Shown: positions 1 through 5,010 of the stretch, in pieces
How positions within the stretch are numbered: position 1 is the first letter of the stretch
Layout: every line of letters starts with the position of its first letter
Assembly: GCA_012510325.1 (NCBI GenBank)
Contig: JAAZIG010000112.1
Location: forward strand, 1-5,010
DNA: 5,010 nt
Source of the DNA: Bacillota bacterium
GTDB lineage: Bacteria; Bacillota; Dethiobacteria; DTU022
Direction: 5' to 3'
Position numbers and translations under genes: made by a program
The notes under the pieces: generated by a model
What the model was told of the DNA's origin: nothing
What the model saw: the letters and a program-made list of their open reading frames with translations, nothing else
The model's database searches: none

Positions 1-95
1 CAAATCAGTGTTAATAACCAGTTTGCCCACTAGCTTCCTTATATGCAGGAATTCACGAATTTTAATCGAATATATTAACTAATAAATGCATCTGC
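1..95 (+). promoter_or_regulatory. AT-rich upstream region, probable promoter zone of the importer operon
   Basis: This stretch is clearly more AT-rich than the rest of the window and has no supported gene on the plus strand. Its position directly before the leader of the operon makes it the likely promoter region. Possible sigma-70 type elements are TTCACG (52-57) followed 15 bases later by TATTAA (73-78), with overlapping alternatives TATATT (71-76) and TAATAA (80-85). None is a good consensus pair, so the exact promoter is not assigned. An archaeal TATA element in the same AT-rich block is an alternative reading. Confidence 0.3.
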
Positions 96-127
96 CGATC
101 ACAGTTGATCCGGGCGGGAGGTGATCG
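96..127 (+). promoter_or_regulatory. Leader hairpin overlapping an orphan Shine-Dalgarno sequence
   Basis: GGGAGGTGATC at 116-126 contains ten bases (117-126) perfectly complementary to the conserved 16S rRNA 3' end, yet it lies about 60 bases before the binding-protein start. CGATCAC (96-102) can pair with GTGATCG (121-127) in a 7-bp stem with an 18-nt loop, which would hide half of the Shine-Dalgarno sequence. GATCA (97-101) can instead pair with the nearer TGATC (106-110) around a CAGT loop, which would leave it free. The two pairings exclude each other. A regulatory leader is an inference; the pairing and the complementarity are visible. Confidence 0.3.
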
Positions 128-172
128 CGGCGTTGTTTTGTTTTCCTGAGGAAGAAATAACATAGAAAAAAT

Positions 173-180
173 AGGGGGGA
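173..180 (+). promoter_or_regulatory. Ribosome binding site that decides the binding-protein start
   Basis: AGGGGGGA ends 7 bases before the ATG at 188, which is good spacing. A TTG codon at 185 is in frame directly before this ATG but would be only 4 bases from the site, so the ATG at 188 is the better start. Confidence 0.7.
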
Positions 181-187
181 TTAGTTG

Positions 188-2371
188 ATGTCTAGGAAGG
201 GTTTCGTGATGTTGCTGGGCCTGCTTCTGCTGGTCGCGGCGCTGCTGGTTCCCGGATGTGCCCCTAAGGTGCCGGAAGGGTCATTGCTGGGTGAGGTGGT
301 CTTCTCGCTTGTGGAGAGCCCGGCGGAAGCGGTGCTTCAGCTGCAGAGCGGCGACATCGATGTCTATGCTTTCGATATCACCGATCCGGATCTTTTTGAT
401 AAAATTGATTCAGATGAGAACCTAAACTACGGTTACTGCTACGGTTCCTACAGCGATATCCGCTTCAACACTTGGGGACCGGAATTCGATGACGGAACGC
501 TGAATCCATTTTATTCCGCCAGGGTCCGCGAAGCGATGAACTATCTCATCGATCGGCACTACGTGGTGGAGCAATATCTCGGTGGCCTGGGTTCTCCGAA
601 GTGGACTTTCCTGGCGACCAAATTTCCCGATAATGCCATCCGCTATCCTGAAATGGTCAAAGAGATCGAGGATCACTACGCCTGCGATCCGGACAAGGCA
701 GCAGAGATGGTGGCCGAGGAGATGGAAGAGCTTGGCGCCACCTTCGAGGATGGAAAATGGATCTACAAAGGGGAGCAGGTTGAGCTTATCGCCCTGATCC
801 GTGCGGATCTGCCGCCTTATCCCGAAGCGGGGAATTACTTTGCCGGTCTGGTAGAAGATCTGGGCTTCAAGATCGATTATCAGGTTCGGGCCGGCAGCGA
901 GGCCAACCCCATCTGGACGGGGACTCACCCCAGAGATGGCCAGTGGAGTTTCTATACCGGGGGCTGGTCGTCGCCGGTGATTCAGCGCTGCGAGGCGCAC
1001 ACATTTGATCAGTTTTACACTCACCGGGTGATGCCTTTTCCGGTGTTCCAGATCCTGAAGGAGCCGCTGGAAACAGACTTCACCGAGCTCAATGAAGTGT
1101 CCAGCAAACTGCGGCAGAAAGATTTCACCACCATGGCTGAGCGCGAGGCGCTGTTCAAGACAGGGCTCTGGGAAGCGATGAAGTTCTCCAACCAGATCTG
1201 GGTCTGCGATCAGGCCGGGGTCTATCCCTACCGGGCTGATGTAAAAACAGCGGTCGACCTCGGCGGGGGTATCGGCGATCCGGCTTGGGTTTTCACCACC
1301 TTCCGGCACAAAAATGATGTGCCGCAGTATGGCGGAACCCTGAAGTTCGCTGTTCCCAACATGATGGTGGATCCGTGGAACCCCGTTGAGGGGTCCGCTT
1401 ATGTTTACGACAACCTGATTAACCGCCGCGCTCTGGGCGATTTCGGTTACCTGCCCGACCCGCGCGACGGGAACTACTGGGCCAAGCGGGCGGAGAAAGC
1501 GGAAGTGACCATGAAGACGGGGCTGCCTGTTGATCAGACTCTGGACTGGGTCACCCTCGAATTTGCCGATGAGATCGCCGTACCCGGCGATGCTTGGGCC
1601 GACTGGGATGCGAAAGCCCAGAAGTTCATCACGGTGGATGAGAAATTCCCCGAAGGGGTTACTGCCTTGCGGAAATCGGTGGTCTACTATCCCGATGATA
1701 TCTTTGAGCATCCGCTTCACGATGGCAGCAAGCTCTCCGTAGGTGATTTCATCATGGCCATGGCTGTTTACTTCGATCGGGGTAAAGAGGGCAGCGCGAT
1801 TTACGATGAATCGTATGCCGCCCTGCTGACAGCTGATCTGGAGATGCTGAAGGGAATCAAGCTCGTTTCCGAAAAGCCTTTGGTCATCGAAACCTACTCC
1901 GATGTCTGGTATCTCGATGCAGAGTACAACGTGAGCACCTGGTGGCCCGTCTACGGCACCTACGACTGGTCGGGCTTCTGGCATATGGTTGCTGTGGGCA
2001 CTTTGGCTGAGGAGGCCAAGGATCTGGCTTTCTCCAAGGATAAATCCGTGGAGCTGAAAGTGGACCAGATGGATTATACCAAGGGGCCGAGCCTGGAGAT
2101 ACTGAAGAAGCATATGGACCAAGCGGCGGAGGACAACTATATTCCCTACGCAGCGACGCTGGGTGAATATATCAGTGCCGAGGAGGCTACCGAGCGCTGG
2201 GCGAACATCAAAGCCTTCTACGAGGAGCGGGGTCACTTCTGGGTGGGTGCAGGACCTTATGTGATCAAGGAGATTCACCCTGTTGAGAAGATCGCCGTTC
2301 TGGAAGGATTTGGCGAATACCCCGATCCGGCGGACAAGTGGTTCTTCTTCCTCGAGCCGCTGATGGAATAG
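188..2371 (+). CDS. Lipoprotein substrate-binding protein of ABC importer, family 5, with permuted domain order
   Basis: This 727-residue protein is the extracytoplasmic receptor of the importer encoded downstream. It should capture a peptide or another small solute and deliver it to the two permeases. The N-terminus is a lipoprotein signal: RK at residues 3-4, a Leu/Val-rich core, then LVPGC with the predicted lipidated Cys24. Family 5 landmarks are visible but in swapped order. LQSGDID (52-58) and VREAMNYLIDR (113-123), normally in the C-terminal half, come first. YGGTL (381-385), LHDGS (510-514, usual WHDG) and GAGPY (687-691, usual GTGPY), normally in the N-terminal half, follow. At 727 residues it is longer than the usual 500-600, partly through insertions before LHDG and a Trp-rich stretch near 585-600. 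The Asp that follows the GW motif in OppA/DppA is not evident after G259-W260. No frameshift is seen. The substrate is unknown; peptide is only the family default. Confidence 0.9.
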   Translation: MSRKGFVMLLGLLLLVAALLVPGCAPKVPEGSLLGEVVFSLVESPAEAVLQLQSGDIDVYAFDITDPDLFDKIDSDENLNYGYCYGSYSDIRFNTWGPEFDDGTLNPFYSARVREAMNYLIDRHYVVEQYLGGLGSPKWTFLATKFPDNAIRYPEMVKEIEDHYACDPDKAAEMVAEEMEELGATFEDGKWIYKGEQVELIALIRADLPPYPEAGNYFAGLVEDLGFKIDYQVRAGSEANPIWTGTHPRDGQWSFYTGGWSSPVIQRCEAHTFDQFYTHRVMPFPVFQILKEPLETDFTELNEVSSKLRQKDFTTMAEREALFKTGLWEAMKFSNQIWVCDQAGVYPYRADVKTAVDLGGGIGDPAWVFTTFRHKNDVPQYGGTLKFAVPNMMVDPWNPVEGSAYVYDNLINRRALGDFGYLPDPRDGNYWAKRAEKAEVTMKTGLPVDQTLDWVTLEFADEIAVPGDAWADWDAKAQKFITVDEKFPEGVTALRKSVVYYPDDIFEHPLHDGSKLSVGDFIMAMAVYFDRGKEGSAIYDESYAALLTADLEMLKGIKLVSEKPLVIETYSDVWYLDAEYNVSTWWPVYGTYDWSGFWHMVAVGTLAEEAKDLAFSKDKSVELKVDQMDYTKGPSLEILKKHMDQAAEDNYIPYAATLGEYISAEEATERWANIKAFYEERGHFWVGAGPYVIKEIHPVEKIAVLEGFGEYPDPADKWFFFLEPLME

Positions 2372-2415
2372 CGGGAACGGGAAGGACTTAAGTTCAAGGA
2401 CAGCATGATCTGAAG

Positions 2416-2450
2416 AAGAGGGGCTGGCGGCTGGACCTCCGGCCCCTCTT
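2416..2450 (+). terminator. Strong intercistronic hairpin, likely partial terminator or mRNA stabiliser
   Basis: AAGAGGGGCTGG (2416-2427) pairs with CCGGCCCCTCTT (2439-2450) in a 12-bp stem with one T-G wobble and an 11-nt loop. Only a short T run follows (CTCTTTAT), so full termination is doubtful. It lies 45 bases after the binding-protein stop. In ABC importer operons a hairpin here commonly keeps binding-protein transcript in excess over permease transcript, by partial termination or by blocking 3' decay. That role is inferred from position and structure. Confidence 0.6.
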
Positions 2451-2453
2451 TAT

Positions 2454-2470
2454 GACAGCGGTGCGCTGTC
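2454..2470 (+). repeat. Second short hairpin before permease 1
   Basis: GACAGCG (2454-2460) and CGCTGTC (2464-2470) form a perfect 7-bp stem around a GTG triloop, three bases after the larger hairpin and 20 bases before the permease Shine-Dalgarno sequence. No T run follows, so it is not a terminator by itself. It may add to the transcript-stabilising or attenuating effect of the preceding stem. Confidence 0.5.
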
Positions 2471-2504
2471 GGCGGGAAGCTCTGAAAATGAGGAGAGTTC
2501 ATCG

Positions 2505-3587
2505 ATGAAAGAGATGTTCGGCAAGTTGGGGAAACATATGTTGCTGCGGGCGCTCTCCCTCATTGTCACTGTGGTTATTGCGGTTTACCTTACCGTTTTG
2601 ATTGCCAACTGGGGCGGCCATATGGACCAGAACCGGCGGAACAACATCGAGTACAACGTTGCCATAGCGGTGTACGCCAACCCGGCCAGCCAGGCTCTGT
2701 CGACAAGCGAGCTGCAGGAACTGGTGCAGAAGAGGGCTGAGCATGAGTTTAAGAGCCAGGGCTTGGATCGGCCCTTTATTGTGCGCAGCTTCAGCTATCT
2801 CTGGGATGCTGTTACCCTGAACCTGGGACGCTCCGAGCAGCTCACCAGCGATTCCGGCTCCCGGGATGTGCGCCGTGTTTTGCTGGAGCGGCTCCCGCCG
2901 ACGCTGATTTTGTTGGGGACAGCGGAGCTGATTATATTTTTCCTGGCACTTTTTGTGGCCCTTTACCTGTCCCGGCGCTACGGCAGCTTCCTGGACCGGG
3001 CGGTCATTGCCCTGGCGCCCACTTCAGCGGCGCCGGCTTGGCTGTACGGCCTCTTTTTGATCATGATCTTTGCGGCGGTGCTGAAGGTGCTGCCCTGGGG
3101 CGGAATGGTGGCGGCGCCGCCTCCGCCGACAAAGTGGGGCTATTTTTTAAGCCTGTTGCGACATATGGTGCTGCCGGTCACCGCGATGGTGATCAGCTCC
3201 ATATTTGCCAGCATCTACAGCTGGCGAACTTTCTTTTTGATCTACTCCAGCGAGGATTATATCGAGCTGGCTAGGGCCAAGGGGCTTTCCTCCCGGGCTC
3301 TGGAGAGGCGCTACATTCTGCGGCCCACCCTGCCGCCCATCATCACCTCTTTTATGCTCATGGTCATCTTCATGTGGATGGGGGCGGTGGTTCTGGAGAC
3401 GGTTTTTTGCTGGCCCGGGATCGGCCGCCTTTTTTATCAGGCGGTTCAGCTGAGCGATACGCCGGTTATCATCGGCACCGTCGTCATTTTGGGCTACCTT
3501 TTGGCGGCCTCGGTGTTGCTGCTCGATTTCATTTATGCCGCTCTTGATCCCCGGGTGCGGCTGGGGGCGGAGGGGGGAGTGCAATGA
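2505..3587 (+). CDS. ABC importer permease 1, DppB/OppB-like
   Basis: This is one of the two inner-membrane subunits forming the translocation channel of a family 5 type importer. The 360-residue length is near the usual 310-340. Predicted membrane segments lie near residues 14-36, 133-154, 165-192, 213-240, 280-302 and 321-343. The EAA loop that contacts the ATPase is clear: DYIELARAKG (251-260) continuing to the LPP at 276-278. The DppB-type signature ETVFCWPGIGRLF (298-310) and the terminal LDPRVRLG (347-354) are present. The first extracytoplasmic loop (about 37-130) keeps GLDRPF (86-91) and a LNLGRS element (105-110). The PGDP motif often found after the first membrane segment is not seen. 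AGGAGAG at 2491-2497, 7 bases upstream, supports the ATG. The stop overlaps the next start in ATGA, so the two permeases are probably translationally coupled. The substrate cannot be inferred from this subunit. Confidence 0.93.
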   Translation: MKEMFGKLGKHMLLRALSLIVTVVIAVYLTVLIANWGGHMDQNRRNNIEYNVAIAVYANPASQALSTSELQELVQKRAEHEFKSQGLDRPFIVRSFSYLWDAVTLNLGRSEQLTSDSGSRDVRRVLLERLPPTLILLGTAELIIFFLALFVALYLSRRYGSFLDRAVIALAPTSAAPAWLYGLFLIMIFAAVLKVLPWGGMVAAPPPPTKWGYFLSLLRHMVLPVTAMVISSIFASIYSWRTFFLIYSSEDYIELARAKGLSSRALERRYILRPTLPPIITSFMLMVIFMWMGAVVLETVFCWPGIGRLFYQAVQLSDTPVIIGTVVILGYLLAASVLLLDFIYAALDPRVRLGAEGGVQ

Positions 3588-4915
3588 GGGACAGCCTGAA
3601 AGAGCTGCGCCGCCACCCGTCGGCACTAATCGGCCTGGCCATACTGCTATTTTTCATTATATTTTCCATCCATACGGTGATTGCGCTTCCGTATAATGAG
3701 GCGATCAAACTCTGGCAAACCCGGGCCGGGGTCTGGGATGACAACCCCAGGCGGGCGGCGCCGGTCTGGTTCGATTGGTTTACCCGGGACAAGCTCTCCC
3801 GGACCATTATCGTCACCCTCGAAGATGCCGGGGAGTTGACGACAGCCGCTGGCGAGGAAGGGATGAAAAAGGTGAGGGTGGTCCTGCCCTTTGAATACTC
3901 CTACGACCGCCTGCCCAAGGAGCTGAGCCTCTTTACCGAAGCCGGCTCTCCGGCGGATGTTTCAGTATATCTTCGCAGGCCCAATGGTGAAACGATCACT
4001 TTGGCGGAAGAGATGCCGTTCCGGGCGATTCATTCTTACCGCATCTCCCAAGATGCCAAACTGCGTGCATCTCTTCAGGGAAAGGCGCCGCATGTGGGGC
4101 TGTTTCTAGCGACCGATCCGGACCCGCGTTCGCGGAAGCCCCTCCAGGGATCTTACGAGCTGGTGATGGAGGCCCTGATGCCGGCGGAAGACGAAGTTAA
4201 CCGGGCCAAGCTGGTGGTTTACGGGCAGATCCATGGAGCGGCCGGCACCGACCATCTGCGGCGCGATCTGACCATCGCCCTGCGCTGGGGGGCGCCCATC
4301 GGGCTTCTCTTCGGGGTCCTGGCTGCCGTCGGCGCCCAGCTGAGCACTTTTGTATTGAGCGGGATCGGCACCTGGTACGGCGGCAAGTTGGACGCTCTGT
4401 TTCACCGGATCACCGAGGTTACCATGATTTTGCCCTTACTGGCGGTTCTGATCATGGTGGGCCATTTTTATTCCCGGAGTCTGTGGGTGATGCTGGGGGT
4501 GGTCATTTTGATGAGCATCTTCAGCTCCAACATGAAGGTTTACCGGGCCATGTTTCTCCAGGCCAAAGAGGCGCCCTATATCGAGGCGGCCCGCGCTTAC
4601 GGTGCGGGCAACTTCAGGATCATCTTCAAGTACCTGTTGCCCCGGCTGGCGCCGGTGCTTCTGCCACAGTTTGTTCTGGTGATCCCGACATTTGTCTTCC
4701 TGGAGGCGACGCTGGCCATTCTCGGGCTGGGCGATCCGAAACTGCCCACCTGGGGCAAGGTCATCTTCGACGCCCAGGCAAACGATGCCCTTTACATGGG
4801 CGACTATTACTGGATGCTTCAGCCGGCGGTTCTGCTCATCCTGATCGGATTTAGCTTCTCTCTGGTGGGCTACACTCTGGACCGCATCTTTAACCCGCGG
4901 CTGAGAAAATTATGA
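3584..4915 (+). CDS. ABC importer permease 2, DppC/OppC-like, with a large extracytoplasmic insertion
   Basis: This second channel subunit should pair with the preceding permease. After a short cytoplasmic head and one membrane segment (about 13-35), roughly 185 residues intervene before GTDHLRRDL (221-229), the counterpart of the conserved GTDDVGRD of DppC. In E. coli DppC that interval is about 30 residues, so about 150 residues are extra. The rest is canonical: segments near 235-258, 276-295, 299-316, 353-380 and 409-430; an EAA loop EAPYIEAARAYGAG (329-342) reaching LLPRLAP (351-357); GLGDPKLPTWG (381-391); and a C-terminal DRIFNPRLR (433-441). The insertion is rich in short beta-like stretches, such as VSVYLRRPNGETITL (126-140), and has no hydrophobic segment, so it probably folds outside the membrane. 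The start overlaps the previous stop by 4 nt, with a G-rich Shine-Dalgarno (AGGGGGGAG, 3571-3579). The total of 443 residues compares with about 300 for the family. Confidence 0.92.
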   Translation: MRDSLKELRRHPSALIGLAILLFFIIFSIHTVIALPYNEAIKLWQTRAGVWDDNPRRAAPVWFDWFTRDKLSRTIIVTLEDAGELTTAAGEEGMKKVRVVLPFEYSYDRLPKELSLFTEAGSPADVSVYLRRPNGETITLAEEMPFRAIHSYRISQDAKLRASLQGKAPHVGLFLATDPDPRSRKPLQGSYELVMEALMPAEDEVNRAKLVVYGQIHGAAGTDHLRRDLTIALRWGAPIGLLFGVLAAVGAQLSTFVLSGIGTWYGGKLDALFHRITEVTMILPLLAVLIMVGHFYSRSLWVMLGVVILMSIFSSNMKVYRAMFLQAKEAPYIEAARAYGAGNFRIIFKYLLPRLAPVLLPQFVLVIPTFVFLEATLAILGLGDPKLPTWGKVIFDAQANDALYMGDYYWMLQPAVLLILIGFSFSLVGYTLDRIFNPRLRKL

Positions 4916-4934
4916 TAAGGGGATTGGACGGAAG

Positions 4935-5010
4935 ATGAGCGAAGGGATTAGCGGGAAGATGAATGCAGCGGCAGACAGCTTTCCCCCTGTGGCAGCCGAC
5001 GAAGCACCGC
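4935..5010 (+). CDS. Start of a downstream gene, probably the first importer ATPase (truncated by window end)
   Basis: An open frame starts at ATG 4935, 19 bases after the permease 2 stop, and runs off the right edge after 25 codons. AAGGGGA (4917-4923) lies 11 bases upstream, slightly far for a Shine-Dalgarno sequence. A second in-frame ATG at 4959 is also possible. The visible peptide is hydrophilic and Ala/Pro-rich (MSEGISGKMNAAADSFPPVA) with no recognisable domain; no Walker A motif falls within the window. Assignment as a DppD/OppD-type ATPase rests only on gene order, since the two ATPase genes normally follow the permeases. Confidence 0.5.
   Translation, partial: MSEGISGKMNAAADSFPPVAADEAP

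Noticed and set aside
185..187. TTG at 185 as the receptor start
   Set aside because: It adds a single residue before ATG 188 and is only 4 bases from the Shine-Dalgarno sequence, against 7 for the ATG.
422..2278. 618-codon open frame on the minus strand opposite the receptor gene
   Set aside because: It lies wholly inside a well-supported plus-strand gene, its translation shows no recognisable domain or membrane pattern, and it has no gene context. It is the usual open antisense frame of a GC-biased coding sequence.
3059..3068. Palindrome GATCATGATC
   Set aside because: Inside a membrane-segment coding region of permease 1 and short enough to arise by chance.
3110..3121. 12-bp palindrome GGCGGCGCCGCC
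   Set aside because: It lies within permease 1 and is explained by GC-rich codons for the Ala-Ala-Pro-Pro run at residues 203-208; no sign of a separate element.
3147..3626. 159-codon minus-strand frame across the permease junction
   Set aside because: Low-complexity His/Gly/Pro/Gln-rich translation opposite conserved permease motifs, with no independent support.
4483..4854. 123-codon plus-strand frame inside permease 2
   Set aside because: It is an out-of-frame reading of the conserved EAA-loop region of permease 2; the translation is Gly/His/Leu-rich without any family match.
1..5010. CRISPR arrays, insertion sequences, tRNA or rRNA genes
   Set aside because: No regularly spaced repeats, transposase-like frame, terminal inverted repeats, tRNA-like arms or rRNA-like conserved blocks were seen on either strand.

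Overview
The window carries most of one ABC-importer operon on the plus strand: a lipoprotein substrate-binding protein of the family 5 (dipeptide/oligopeptide/nickel) type, two inner-membrane permeases (DppB-like and DppC-like), and the first 25 codons of what is probably the first ATPase gene. Strong Shine-Dalgarno sequences, a bacterial lipobox, ATG starts and moderate-to-high GC (by eye in the fifties) suggest a bacterium, possibly a Clostridia-like or other deep-branching Gram-positive lineage. An archaeon is not excluded, because these permease and binding-protein types are also found there. No phylogenetic marker gene is present.

Layout: 1-187 is non-coding, AT-rich at its left end. 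It holds a leader with an orphan, near-perfect Shine-Dalgarno sequence and competing small hairpins. 188-2371 encodes the lipoprotein binding protein (727 aa). 2372-2504 is an intergenic gap with two tandem hairpins that probably set the ratio of binding protein to permease. 2505-3587 encodes permease 1 (360 aa). It overlaps by 4 nt (ATGA) with permease 2 at 3584-4915 (443 aa). A downstream start at 4935 begins a truncated gene at the right edge.

The most interesting signal is in the binding protein. Its family 5 landmarks are all recognisable but appear in swapped order. The half that is normally C-terminal (LQSGDID, VREAMNYLIDR) comes first, and the half that normally begins the mature protein (YGGTL, LHDGS, GAGPY) comes second. 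This reads as a circular permutation of the fold, with the break at the strand that normally links the two halves. The usual ligand-binding Asp after the GW motif is also not evident. Its partner permease 2 carries about 150 extra residues in the first extracytoplasmic loop compared with E. coli DppC. Together they look like a distinct importer subclass with a rearranged receptor and a permease-borne extracytoplasmic domain. The substrate cannot be read from the sequence.
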